Shown: positions 50,740-59,544, counted from the stretch's first letter. The stretch: 59,897 bases of DNA from DATEMU01 sp964414585 (GCA_964414585.1 CAYPXR010000065.1:1-59897); one strand, 5' to 3'. Numbers and translations are program-made. The notes: generated from the sequence alone by a model not told the origin.

Positions 50740-51087
50740 ATGGCCAAACGGATCGACTGGTATTACCACCGCAAGGGGTGAACGGGCTGCGAGAAGTCGC
50801 AGGGGTTCCTTGCGAAGAACAAGATCGAGCCGGTGGAAGTCGTCGATGCGAAAAAAATGCGATTCGGGCGGGCGGAGGCTCTGACGCTGGTGAAGTCGGC
50901 GGCGAAGGTCATCGTCGTCAAGGGCAAATCGGTCGTTGCGTTTGATATGAAAAAGCCGCCGAGCGATGCGGAACTCCTGGCGGCGATCCTGGGGCCCACG
51001 GGGAACCTACGCGCGCCGACGGTGCGCGCCGGGAAGACGCTGATGATCGGATTCAATGAAGCGGTTTACGATGCTGCCTTGAAATGA
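50740..51087 (+). CDS. ArsC-family selenoprotein (in-frame UGA as Sec)
   Basis: The gene starts at ATG 50740 with AGGGAG 7 nt upstream, and runs through an in-frame TGA at 50779-50781 to the stop at 51085-51087, 115 residues with selenocysteine at 14. The product begins MAKRIDWYYHRKG-U-TGC, so Sec14 and Cys17 form a U-x-x-C redox pair at the place of the thioredoxin-fold active site. Downstream, VEVVDAKKMRFG and NLRAPTVRAGKTLMIGFNEAVYDAAL match the ArsC/Spx-like fold, with the NLRAPT loop near the active site. The reading frame, codon pattern and family similarity continue on both sides of the UGA. A perfect 6-bp hairpin follows the UGA (50787-50802). A thiol/selenol redox role is inferred; substrate unknown. 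Confidence 0.85.
50787..50802 (+). promoter_or_regulatory. Candidate bacterial SECIS hairpin
   Basis: CTGCGA (50787-50792) pairs perfectly with TCGCAG (50797-50802) around a GAAG loop. The stem starts 5 nt after the UGA codon and lies inside the coding sequence, as bacterial SECIS elements do. The loop is closer to the UGA (11 nt) than the commonly quoted 16-37 nt, so a longer or alternative fold may be the real SelB site. Confidence 0.5.
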
Positions 51088-51113
51088 ATTGCTCCGTGGC
51101 GCTCTCGTCGCGG

Positions 51114-51593
51114 TTATGTTTGGCGATCGGCATTTCGTTTCAGAACCAGCGATATGATTTCTTCATCGATGTAGAACCCTCCCTTCGACAATTTTTCAAT
51201 TGCGGGGCGGAGTTCGATTAACCCTTTGATCGAGGCGAGTTCAAGGATTCCCATCGTACCGATGGTGGCCAATTTCAATCCTCTGGCGACCGTTCGGGCC
51301 TCCTTATCATCCGCCATTAAGAAATCGGCTTTTAGTTCCAGGGCGAGGCTAATGGCCTCACGTTCTCCGGCGCCGCTTGCAAGTGCAGGATCGACGTGCG
51401 TGGGGTGTTTCACCGTAAGCCATTCGGGTGGAGTTAATATCCAGTCTCGAACTTCTTTTGGCGCGTGAAGGTGCGACAGTTCGCCGGCGACCGCAGGAGG
51501 GATGACGACTTGTCCGTAAAGGGTTGCCAGAATATCTAAAAGCTCAATGCGAATGAGGGCGTGCAGAGGGGTAACGTCGGACACGACGAGCAT
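51114..51593 (-). CDS. PIN-domain toxin (DUF3368)
   Basis: A 159-residue PIN-fold protein. The acidic metal site is spread over VVSDVTPLHAL (Asp6), the Glu/Asp of GAGEREAISLALEL and FLMADDKEAR, followed by TIGTMGILELASIKGLI, which is diagnostic for DUF3368. These are VapC-like ribonucleases, usually toxins cutting tRNA or mRNA. The ATG overlaps the antitoxin stop by 1 nt, so the two are translated together. Confidence 0.88.
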   Translation of the reverse strand: MLVVSDVTPLHALIRIELLDILATLYGQVVIPPAVAGELSHLHAPKEVRDWILTPPEWLTVKHPTHVDPALASGAGEREAISLALELKADFLMADDKEARTVARGLKLATIGTMGILELASIKGLIELRPAIEKLSKGGFYIDEEIISLVLKRNADRQT

Positions 51594-51868
51594 TACGGAT
51601 TCACATTGAAGTGCTTGCGGAGTGTTTCCTGATCGGCTTCGAGCTCCCGCAAGTCGTAGTTAAGCGGTACCTTGCGGTCTGCCAGCCACATCTGGGCTTC
51701 GAATCGAGTCGGGAGGCCCAGGATTTCCGCAACGAAGCCAAGGGAAACTCGTCCCGTCCGATAGCCATTGATGAGCAGCGCCTCTCTGGCCGCTTCGCTC
51801 AGGTTCGGGCCGAAGGCCTTTTGGAATTGCGCTTCGGAGGCCGCCGGTATGTCAATTGTGACGGTCAT
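51593..51868 (-). CDS. UPF0175-family antitoxin
   Basis: A 91-residue protein of the UPF0175 family: TVTIDIPAASEAQFQ, LSEAAREALLINGYRTGRVSLGFVAEILGL and a degenerate C-terminal tail RELEADQETLRKHF that may wrap the toxin. The middle forms a winged or ribbon DNA-binding element. UPF0175 genes regularly precede DUF3368 toxins, as here. It probably autoregulates the pair. Confidence 0.88.
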   Translation of the reverse strand: MTVTIDIPAASEAQFQKAFGPNLSEAAREALLINGYRTGRVSLGFVAEILGLPTRFEAQMWLADRKVPLNYDLRELEADQETLRKHFNVNP

Positions 51869-51910
51869 ACTCGCATTATATCACGGCAGCCCGCGGTGAT
51901 CTATCGCCAT

Positions 51911-53023
51911 TTAGGAGCCGGCGGCTTTTGTCAGGTCCGCGTGCAATAAGCGATGGAACAAATGCTCGCCCGCTTCGCGGCGGACGCTCAGACGGCCGGC
52001 GACGTAGGCGCGGCTGTTCAGACCGCGCTGGACCGATTCGCAGATGTCGATGTCTTCCTGCTGGATGCGCTGGGCGACGGCGAGGCTGTTCTGGTTGTGC
52101 GCTTCGGCGGCGGGGGAGACGTCGGCGAAGAAAAAGTCGAAGATCACCTCGCACTTGTCCACGCCCAGCGGCACGACGAGGTTCGTGTCCATCACGCCTT
52201 CGTACCAGTTGAGCATGAAGTTGGGGTGGAACCAGTAGTAATAGGCGGCGTCGCCACGCCGGACGGCGGCGGTCGCGGCGTCCTTGCCGCTGCGCATGGG
52301 GCTCCATTGCAGGCAATAACGCTCGCCGTTTTCGATCATGTAGTCCTTGTACTCGATGACGGTGTTGAGGCTCTTGTGCAGGTGGGGGATGTGGTAGCCG
52401 CCGTCGAGATAGTTGTCGGCGTAGACCTTCCAGTTGCAGTTGATCGTGTAGGTCTGCCGGGCGAAGAATTTGAGTTCGCCGACCTTGAGCGGGGCGATGC
52501 GCTCGACGGCGTCGCCGAGATATTCGCGAAGCGAGGGCTTCGGCCCGCCATCAATCTTGACGAAGACGAAGCTCTCCCACGTATCAACGTGGATCGGCAC
52601 GAGGCCGGTCGCCTTCTTGTCGAAGTCGCAAACGCCTTCGAACTCCGGCGCGCCCTTGAGGCTGCCGTCGAGATCGTAGGTCCAGCCGTGATAGGGGCAG
52701 CGCAGGACCGAGCAGGCACCCTGGGCTTCCGTGACGATTTCTGCGGCATGGTGGCGGCAGATGTTGAAGAATGCGCGGAGCACGCCGTCGGCTCCGCGGA
52801 CAACGACGATCGATTCACCGGCGATCCGCGTCGTGAGGAACTGGCCGGGTTTGGCCACTTGGTCGGTGCGACCGGCGAAGTGCCAGTTGCGGGCGAAGAC
52901 GGCGGTGCGTTCGAGTTCGTCGATGCGTGGGTCGACGTACCACGGTGCGGGGATTGTGAACGCCCGCGAGAGATCGGCGGAAGCGTCGTACAACCGGACG
53001 ATGTCGCCGATGGATTGAGGCAT
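51911..53023 (-). CDS. Rieske ring-hydroxylating oxygenase, alpha subunit
   Basis: A 370-residue protein. The N-terminal Rieske domain has ICRHHAAEIV and LRCPYHGWTYDLDG, the Cys-x-His and Cys-x2-His ligands of the [2Fe-2S] cluster. The C-terminal catalytic domain carries NWKVYADNYLDGGYHIPHLH with the 2-His ligand pair (HIPHLH) and a downstream Asp for the mononuclear iron. It adds oxygen or demethylates; the substrate is not readable. No reductase or ferredoxin is encoded nearby. tRNA-Arg lies directly upstream. Confidence 0.9.
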   Translation of the reverse strand: MPQSIGDIVRLYDASADLSRAFTIPAPWYVDPRIDELERTAVFARNWHFAGRTDQVAKPGQFLTTRIAGESIVVVRGADGVLRAFFNICRHHAAEIVTEAQGACSVLRCPYHGWTYDLDGSLKGAPEFEGVCDFDKKATGLVPIHVDTWESFVFVKIDGGPKPSLREYLGDAVERIAPLKVGELKFFARQTYTINCNWKVYADNYLDGGYHIPHLHKSLNTVIEYKDYMIENGERYCLQWSPMRSGKDAATAAVRRGDAAYYYWFHPNFMLNWYEGVMDTNLVVPLGVDKCEVIFDFFFADVSPAAEAHNQNSLAVAQRIQQEDIDICESVQRGLNSRAYVAGRLSVRREAGEHLFHRLLHADLTKAAGS

Positions 53024-53059
53024 TCAATTCACCTTCATCGTCGCCACTTGAACGCGAAT

Positions 53060-53133
<74 letters not shown>

Positions 53134-53219
53134 ATGTCCCCGGAGATTCTAAAGAGTGTAGTCCTTCGAGGTCAAAGCGGACGAACGGCGCACCGTGTCC
53201 AATCGACCGGGGGCGCCGG

Positions 53220-55556
53220 TCAGTTTTCCTGCCACGTCAGCGTCGTCGGCTCCGGGCCGATTTGTGAGGCGCATCGGGCGGCGCCCGTCACCCGGTCGGA
53301 TCTCCACCACGGATCGCCCTTTGGCGCGGTGGCGAACATGCGTTGCACATCGACCGGACGTGAGTATGGCGAGGTCATGGTGATCACCCGGCGGCCGGAC
53401 TGGCGGGTCATGGCGATCGACAAACCGTCGCAGGTCTTCAGGGATCGAACGGGGCCTGGCCAGATTTGAATGACGCGGCCGTAGCCGAGGGCGACGATAT
53501 TGTCCTCCATTTCGGGATAGCGCGCCATCAGGGTATCGACGGTGCGGGGCAAGAGACAGAGGATGGCTCCACCGCGAACGTAAAGCGGCATCCGATCCAA
53601 TGGGGCGACGGCTTCGATCAATTGGCCACCCGGATACGAGACACCCGACCAGTAATCGATCCACGGCGCTTCGTCCGGCGATTTCGGTAGATAGACGGAA
53701 CGGCGCGTGCCGGGTTGATACATCGGGGCGACCAGCAGATCGGGGCCGAGCAGGTATTGGTAGCGATGCGCGGCGGCGGCGGGATCGTTGGGAAAGGCCA
53801 GCACCATCGGGCGAATCAGGGGCAGGCCATGTTCCGCGGCTTCGTGCGCCGCGTCGTTCAGATACGGATAAAGAGAGGTGTGCAGCTTGGCGAAAGCGCG
53901 ATAGATCGACAGCGTCTGTTCGTCAAAGTCCCACGGCCCGAGGTTGCTCTGCATGTGAACCTGCATGAGCGGCGAGAGCGCGCCGAACTGCGCCCAGCGG
54001 ATGAAGAGTTCCTTCGTTTGCGCGCCGATGTAACCGGCGATGTCGTGTCCCCAAAAGGCGAAGCCCGAGAGCGCGGCGCTTTGACCGGCGAGGATGGCGG
54101 TCGGCAGGCCGTTTTCAAAGGAAAAGTCGGCGGCATTGTCGCCCGCCCAGCAGAAGGGTTGTGCCTGCGTGCCGGTGAAGCCGCAGCGGGCAAAGAGAAC
54201 GCCGTCGCCTTCCAATTTCTTGTCGACGTATTCCTGCGCGGCTTTCAAATAGAGCGCGGCATAGCGGTTTTTCATGTCCGCCGCTGATGTGCCGTCGTAG
54301 AAGACGGCATCCTGCACGAAATTACCTTCGCCGTCGTCGCACTTGAGGGCGTGCAGGTTCCATTTTCGGGCCTGATCGATCTGCGATTGCCACCAGGAGA
54401 CGGCGGCGGGGTTGGTAAAGTCGACAAGACCTCCGCGGCCTTTCCACCAATCGACGATCATCGGCTTGCCGTCGGGCCGTTTGACGAGATAGCCGAGCTT
54501 TTCGGCTTCCGAGAAGTTCTGGCTGGGGCCCTTGTCGATGCCCTGCATGTCCTGCAGGTTTTCGACGTTGATCATCGGCGTCAGCCACAGACAGGTGTAG
54601 AAACCCATTTCGTGAAGGCGTTTGAACATTTCCTCCGGCTCGGTGAACTGCTTTTCATTCAAATGAAAATCGTTGTAGCCGGTTTCCCACGGGCTATCGA
54701 GCACGATGACCGACGCGGGAAGGTCGTTCTGGCGGGTCTTTAGGGCGTCGAAGAGAACCTCGTTGCGATTGTTGTGAACGTTTCGGCTTTTCCACGGCGC
54801 GAAGGCCCAGGCCGGCGGGACGCGCGGGCGGCCGGTCAGGCGCGTGAATTCCTCGAGCATCGAAGCCATATCCGGCCCGTCGATGAGGACGAGGCGCAGC
54901 CGCGCGGCGCGATATTTGATGAATACGTGTTCGCGATCCGTCGCGTTGAAATCGAACGTGCCGGCGGAGGAATGGTCGAGCCAGGCCGCATAGCCGCGCG
55001 TGCTCATGTAGAACGGGACCGGTTTGTAGGAACAGGAGCCTTTGTCGCCCGGCTGATCGATGCTGACCATCGGGAGGATGCGGCCCTTGTGGTTGAGCGA
55101 CGTGAACCGTTCGCCGCCGCCGTAATAGGCAGAGTTGTCCCGGATCGCGACGATGAAGTCGTGCGGGGCGGCGTCGATGGTCGTCCAAATGATTTCGGAG
55201 GACGCGGAGTCGATCGGTCGAATTTCCAGTTTCAGCAATTCGTTGGAATAGACCAAGTCTCCGGTCGCGCGAAATCCGCCTTGCTTTTTGCCATCCACAA
55301 AAATTGGAGGGAGCGTGACCTTGTCCCGGGGGCTGCCGTCCGTTTTTTGGAATTCCGCGGTCAACGTGCCGACGCCGGAATCGAGATGGAGTATGACTCG
55401 ATTCGACTGTTTGGGGTCTTCGGCCCGCGAAACGCCGCCGACGGTCAAGAAAGTGAGAGTCAAAGACAGAGCCTGGATTAGGAGAGACCGGGACCGCCGA
55501 TGCGGGATATTGCGCAGAAGGTCGGAATTCGGGTCTGAATCGCTCATCCACGGCAT
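53220..55556 (-). CDS. GH31 alpha-glycosidase, exported
   Basis: A 778-residue protein from ATG 55556 (MPWMSDSD); ATG 55547 is possible, and the frame is open to 55655. A signal segment (LLIQALSLTLTFLTVGGVSRA) is followed by an N-terminal beta-sandwich (YYGGGERFTSLNHKG) and the GH31 barrel: WKSRNVHNNRNEVL, VIVLDSPWETGYNDF, the catalytic nucleophile Asp in HALKCDDGEGNF, the acid/base in FWGHDIAGYIG, and MQVHMQSNLG. It is probably a periplasmic alpha-glucosidase or alpha-xylosidase; specificity is not fixed by the motifs seen. Confidence 0.92.
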   Translation of the reverse strand: MPWMSDSDPNSDLLRNIPHRRSRSLLIQALSLTLTFLTVGGVSRAEDPKQSNRVILHLDSGVGTLTAEFQKTDGSPRDKVTLPPIFVDGKKQGGFRATGDLVYSNELLKLEIRPIDSASSEIIWTTIDAAPHDFIVAIRDNSAYYGGGERFTSLNHKGRILPMVSIDQPGDKGSCSYKPVPFYMSTRGYAAWLDHSSAGTFDFNATDREHVFIKYRAARLRLVLIDGPDMASMLEEFTRLTGRPRVPPAWAFAPWKSRNVHNNRNEVLFDALKTRQNDLPASVIVLDSPWETGYNDFHLNEKQFTEPEEMFKRLHEMGFYTCLWLTPMINVENLQDMQGIDKGPSQNFSEAEKLGYLVKRPDGKPMIVDWWKGRGGLVDFTNPAAVSWWQSQIDQARKWNLHALKCDDGEGNFVQDAVFYDGTSAADMKNRYAALYLKAAQEYVDKKLEGDGVLFARCGFTGTQAQPFCWAGDNAADFSFENGLPTAILAGQSAALSGFAFWGHDIAGYIGAQTKELFIRWAQFGALSPLMQVHMQSNLGPWDFDEQTLSIYRAFAKLHTSLYPYLNDAAHEAAEHGLPLIRPMVLAFPNDPAAAAHRYQYLLGPDLLVAPMYQPGTRRSVYLPKSPDEAPWIDYWSGVSYPGGQLIEAVAPLDRMPLYVRGGAILCLLPRTVDTLMARYPEMEDNIVALGYGRVIQIWPGPVRSLKTCDGLSIAMTRQSGRRVITMTSPYSRPVDVQRMFATAPKGDPWWRSDRVTGAARCASQIGPEPTTLTWQEN

Positions 55557-55716
55557 CGTAAAGGATTGCGGACGGACTTTCTTGCCCTCTGGGGCGGGCA
55601 TTATCGGGGTGGCGTGGAATGGAATCAGCCGGGTACCCGCGTAAAATAGGAACAACCCCGCATGAGGTTCCGGGGTAATAGATCGGGGGGGCGGTCACGT
55701 TGGAACGAGGAAACCG

Positions 55717-57273
55717 ATGTCTCATTGGGGAATGAAGTCTCTGATGGCCCTGGGTGGTGTTCTCGGGCTCATGGGGTCCGTCGCTTCCGGCGCGATCACG
55801 GAATCTCAGGTTCTGGTCGTCTACAACTCCGCCGCGACCGACGCGACGACCCTGAAGGATTACTATCTGGCGGCGCACCCGGGCATCCCCGCCGCGAACG
55901 TGCTCGACTTGAACAACGCCGCGCTGAACGTGGCGGACCTGACTTATGGGCAGTTCGTCTCGCTGGTGCGCGATCCGATCCGCAATTACCTTTTACTTGC
56001 GGGCGCGCCGGAGCCGCCGGACATTATTTCGATCGTTCTGATCCGCCCGTTTCCGCATCGGATTCAGGACACGGACATCCCGACGATCGGCGACAACCCC
56101 AACGGACAGGGCAGTGAATTGAGCGCGGGCGACGCGACCGACGCGTCGGTGGATGCCGAGCTGGTCTTGTTGTGGCAGAACCTCGATACGGGCGAGGCGG
56201 GCGGCACGATGGACAGCAAGTCCGACAACGTCATCGATAACCCGTATCACCAGCAAACCGCGCAGATCAATACGTACAGCCGGGCGAACATTCAGGCCGC
56301 CAAGACGTTTGTCAGCGTGTCGGCGGTGTACTGGCGGCTCGGCGGGACCGGCGCGGCGATGCTGACGCCGGGGGATCTGTATCTGGTCTGCCGGATCGAC
56401 GGCAACAGTCTCGCCGACGCGAAGGCGTCCATCGATCGCGCCAAAGACCTGATCGTCAACAAGGCCAAGGTCCGCATCCTGCTCGACGAGTACGACACGT
56501 CGACGGGTCAGGACCTCGACGACGACGGATTGCTGTTCAACAGCCCGCCGGACCGCTTCTGGGCCGGCGACGATTATGAAGAAGCGGCGGCGCTGCTCCT
56601 GGGCGGCGGCTGGGACGTACGCTACGACGGGACCTTCAACTTCATCGACAGCACGGAAGAGACGATGCCGCTCATCGGATACGCCTCTTATGGCGAGAAT
56701 GACAGTGTGAACGGGCTGGGCGAGGATCCGCCGGGCAACGGGACGTATATCGACGGCTTTCATTTCGCGCCGGGCGCGATGTTCAACACGATCGAGTCGT
56801 ACAACGGGCGGGCGCTCAACGGGCTGGGCACGCTGTTCAGCCAGGAGCAGGCGGCGGATTTCATCGCGGCCGGCGGGACCTTCGCCATCGGCATGGTCTG
56901 GGAGCCGTTCACGTTCACGCTGCCGGACAACGAATTTCTGATGACCGGGATGCTGAACAACGGGCTGACCTGGGCGGAATCGGCGTACACGTCGATCCCG
57001 GCGCTGAGCTGGCATCACGTGGTGCTCGGCGACCCGCTGGGCAAGCCGGCGATTGTCAACGACGCGGGACTGCCCAAGGGGGATCTGAACGGCGACGGCA
57101 GCGTGGACGGTCTCGATATCGCCTGGTACACGGACATCGTATTGAACGGCCCGGCCCATTACCACGCGACGTTCCCGACGCTGGACCCGATCGCGCGCGG
57201 CGATTTCACCGGGGACGACAAGGTGGACCTTGCCGACGGGCCGCCATTCATCAACGCGCTGCTCGGGCCGTGA
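55717..57273 (+). CDS. TIGR03790-family secreted protein with dockerin-like tail
   Basis: A 518-residue protein with GAGGAAA before ATG 55717 and a signal peptide (LMALGGVLGLMGSVASGA). The main part follows TIGR03790, which is common in planctomycetes and Verrucomicrobia: SQVLVVYNSAATDATTLKDYYLAAHPGIPAANVLDL (in parts), ASYGENDS and WHHVVLGDPLG. The C-terminal 60 residues contain two Ca-binding dockerin-like repeats (GDLNGDGSVDGLDIAWY and GDFTGDDKVDLADGPPF). Molecular function unknown; probably extracellular. Confidence 0.87.
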   Translation: MSHWGMKSLMALGGVLGLMGSVASGAITESQVLVVYNSAATDATTLKDYYLAAHPGIPAANVLDLNNAALNVADLTYGQFVSLVRDPIRNYLLLAGAPEPPDIISIVLIRPFPHRIQDTDIPTIGDNPNGQGSELSAGDATDASVDAELVLLWQNLDTGEAGGTMDSKSDNVIDNPYHQQTAQINTYSRANIQAAKTFVSVSAVYWRLGGTGAAMLTPGDLYLVCRIDGNSLADAKASIDRAKDLIVNKAKVRILLDEYDTSTGQDLDDDGLLFNSPPDRFWAGDDYEEAAALLLGGGWDVRYDGTFNFIDSTEETMPLIGYASYGENDSVNGLGEDPPGNGTYIDGFHFAPGAMFNTIESYNGRALNGLGTLFSQEQAADFIAAGGTFAIGMVWEPFTFTLPDNEFLMTGMLNNGLTWAESAYTSIPALSWHHVVLGDPLGKPAIVNDAGLPKGDLNGDGSVDGLDIAWYTDIVLNGPAHYHATFPTLDPIARGDFTGDDKVDLADGPPFINALLGP

Positions 57274-58057
57274 CGTACCCACATCTTGATCGCACGGCGC
57301 TGGCGGGCGCGTTCGCGGAAAGCGGGCGATTGGCGGAATGACCGTAGGGGTTGGGTCCGTCGACTTTTTCCTCCTTACCTCCCTCCCTCCCGGGGGGGGT
57401 GAAATTGAGCGACATTGAGCGAAAAAACGGGTCGAGTTTTCACCTTGGTTGGCGGCGACGCGCCGCGGAATTTTTTTGGAACCGAAAACGAGCGAAAACG
57501 AGCGAACAAATGGATCGCGTTTTCACTTTGGTCAGCGGCGGCGTTCCCGGGAAAATTTTTTTGAGGCCGAAAAAAGCCGGAAAAAGGCGAAAAAGGTGAA
57601 AATTCACGATCGATCTCCGGCGCGCGGAATCTCCGAGTGTCGCGAACTAGGCGAGAAGCCTTAAGCCGAAAGCCTTAAGCCTTAAGCCTTTAGTCTTAAG
57701 GTGAGGGCGTCGCGGCATTATCTTTGTTCCTATTCAATACTCTTGCTCGCTGTCCCCTCCTGGACGGAGCAGGTGATCAGGAGAAGAAGTGAACAGGTGA
57801 GGCAAAGGGCGGCCGGGGCTGGGGTTAGGTTCGGCCGCCTGCCGCCGGAAATTTTTCGCCGTTGCGCGGGGTCGGTACAGACGACTATGCTTTGCAAGGC
57901 GAGCGTGCAAGGTTGGTCGCGGTCCGGCCGCTCGAGGGTATCATTGAGGACCCTCGCTTGGCGTCGTTCGTTAACGGCGTGGACTTCGGCGGATGTTGAA
58001 GATCGCTTCGGCGTCGGCCTGAACCGGCGCGGCCGTCCGCGGAGGGCGTTCAAAATT
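57274..58057. other. 780-bp gene-free region with degenerate repeats
   Basis: Poly-purine/pyrimidine and A-rich blocks dominate. An 82-bp unit beginning near 57411 is repeated in diverged form near 57493. At 57660-57700 CTTAAGCC-type 8- to 9-mers are repeated in both orientations. Toward the IS element short open stretches read VEDRFGVGLNRRGRPRRAF (57992-58048 region) and DDYALQGERARLVAVRPLEG in another frame; these look like broken pieces of a gene, possibly a REP-associated (Y1-type) transposase, but the assignment is weak. Confidence 0.45.
57411..57580. repeat. Diverged tandem repeat, about 82-bp unit
   Basis: The block starting at 57411 (GAGCGA, A-run, GGTCGAGTTTTCACCTTGG, GGCGGCG, a T7 run, CCGAAAA) recurs at about 57493 with the same order of words: GAGCGA, GGATCGCGTTTTCACTTTGG, GGCGGCG, T7 run, CCGAAAA. 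The two copies differ by many substitutions. Neither has coding potential. Confidence 0.5.
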
Positions 58058-58144
58058 CTTCCTGACACGAATGGCATTAAGTTAAGGGATGAACTTTCAT
58101 AAGTTGTTTTACAAGGCGCACTTACGCGCGCTGGCGCGAAGAGC

Positions 58145-58196
58145 GGCCTCCTGTGATGATGTTGGTAGTTTACAACAACTTCTTCACAAGGAGGCC
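58145..58196 (+). promoter_or_regulatory. Hairpin covering the transposase ribosome binding site
   Basis: GGCCTCCTGTGA (58145-58156) is complementary to TCACAAGGAGGCC (58184-58196) with one bulged base. The right arm contains the whole AAGGAGG Shine-Dalgarno (58188-58194). Transcripts entering from outside would fold and hide the start, as known for IS10 and IS50. Confidence 0.65.
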
Positions 58197-58200
58197 ACGG

Positions 58201-59544
58201 ATGGCCAGTATCACCTTCGCTCTTGGGCAAATCAAGAATGATCTTGCTGCACTGGTGTCCCCCGCTCTGATCCGACAGATTTGCCGCGAACAAGCATACA
58301 GATGGCGAGAACGACGACTCGATCCGGTCACCTTAATTCACCTGTTCATCCTGCAGATCGTAAATGGCAACACGGCCTGTGCCTGCCTGCCGCGAATCAC
58401 CGGGCACGAATTCACCGCCTCGGCCTATTGCCAGGCACGAAAGCGTTTGCCGCTGAAGGTGATTGCAACACTGGTAACCCGGATCGGCGCCGCCCTGCAG
58501 GGTACCACCCGGAACGACGGTTTGTGGCGTGGCCATCGTGTCGTGCTAGTCGACGGGACCAGTCTCTCCATGCCGGATACCCCGGCGCTGCAGAAGCATT
58601 TCGGTCAGCCCGGGGCCCAGAAGAAGGGCTGTGGCTTTCCCCGGACGCATCTGCTGACGGCCTTCGATGCGCACAGCGGATTGATTCTGGAAGTCGTGGC
58701 CTCACCCCTGCGGACCCATGACATGGCCGATGTGCACAAGATCCATCCCAAGCTGCGCGAAGGCGATGTCCTGGTGGGTGATCGCGGGTATTGCTCCTAT
58801 TCCCATTTGGCGTTGCTGAAGCAATACGGACTGGAGGCCTGCATTCGCATGCATCAGAAGCAGATCGTGGATTTCCGATCGCAACGCCCGCATAAGACCG
58901 GCAAGCGCGCAAAGAAGGGGCTCCCGACGTCGCGCTGGGTCAGAAAGCTGGGAATGGATGATCAGATTGTGGAATGGATTCGTCCGACGAGTCCGCCCTG
59001 CTGGATGAAGGCGGCGGCGTTCGAGGAGCTGCCGGACTCGGTTCTGGTGCGCGAGCTTCGGTATCGCGTGCAACGCGCCGGCCTGCGCACCCGTCATGTC
59101 ACGCTGGTGACGACCCTGTGTGACGAGCAGAAGTATCCGGCCGAGGCGCTCGCCGAACTCTATGGCCTGCGCTGGCAAGTCGAAACCAACCTGCGGCATC
59201 TGAAGTCCACGCTGCGCATGGACATACTGCGCTGCGAAAGTGTGGACGGCGTGCATAAGGGAATCTGGATGTTCGCGCTGGTCTACAACCTGGTGCGAAT
59301 GGTCATGCTCGAAGCGGCGCGACGCCAGCAGGTCAAGCCGGATCGAATCAGCTTTGCTGACGCATTGCATTGGCTCATATATGCTCCGGCTGATCAACCG
59401 CTGCCGGAATTAATCGTGAATATCCTGCGACCCAACCGAATCGAACCGCGTGCCGTCAAAAGAAGGCAAAAACCACATGATCTGCTAAACAAACCAAGAA
59501 GTGAAATGCGAGCAGCATTAAGAAAACAACGAAATGCGGCTTAA
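58201..59544 (+). CDS. IS4-family transposase
   Basis: A 447-residue DDE transposase from ATG 58201, 6 nt after AAGGAGG; the frame is open to 58153 but without a better start. The catalytic motifs are HRVVLVDGTSLSMP (first Asp), VLVGDRGYCSYSHLAL (second Asp, N2 box) and the IS4 signature Y-(2)-R-(3)-E-(6)-K in YGLRWQVETNLRHLK (C1 box). The product is full-length and uninterrupted, so probably active. The stop codon lies inside the right inverted repeat. Confidence 0.96.
   Translation: MASITFALGQIKNDLAALVSPALIRQICREQAYRWRERRLDPVTLIHLFILQIVNGNTACACLPRITGHEFTASAYCQARKRLPLKVIATLVTRIGAALQGTTRNDGLWRGHRVVLVDGTSLSMPDTPALQKHFGQPGAQKKGCGFPRTHLLTAFDAHSGLILEVVASPLRTHDMADVHKIHPKLREGDVLVGDRGYCSYSHLALLKQYGLEACIRMHQKQIVDFRSQRPHKTGKRAKKGLPTSRWVRKLGMDDQIVEWIRPTSPPCWMKAAAFEELPDSVLVRELRYRVQRAGLRTRHVTLVTTLCDEQKYPAEALAELYGLRWQVETNLRHLKSTLRMDILRCESVDGVHKGIWMFALVYNLVRMVMLEAARRQQVKPDRISFADALHWLIYAPADQPLPELIVNILRPNRIEPRAVKRRQKPHDLLNKPRSEMRAALRKQRNAA

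Noticed and set aside
50779..50781. The UGA as a nonsense mutation in a pseudogene
   Set aside because: The remaining frame is clean, the UGA replaces precisely the redox Cys, and a hairpin follows directly. It still needs Sec machinery elsewhere in the genome to be certain.
50833..51087. A short 84-residue gene starting at GTG 50833
   Set aside because: This is only the C-terminal part of the selenoprotein; the upstream in-frame sequence with AGGGAG, ATG and the U-x-x-C site continues the same protein.
57701..58102. 133-codon plus-strand gene before the IS4 element
   Set aside because: The frame runs across the target duplication into the inverted repeat, so its end is created by the insertion. 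No start signal; at most a remnant is present.
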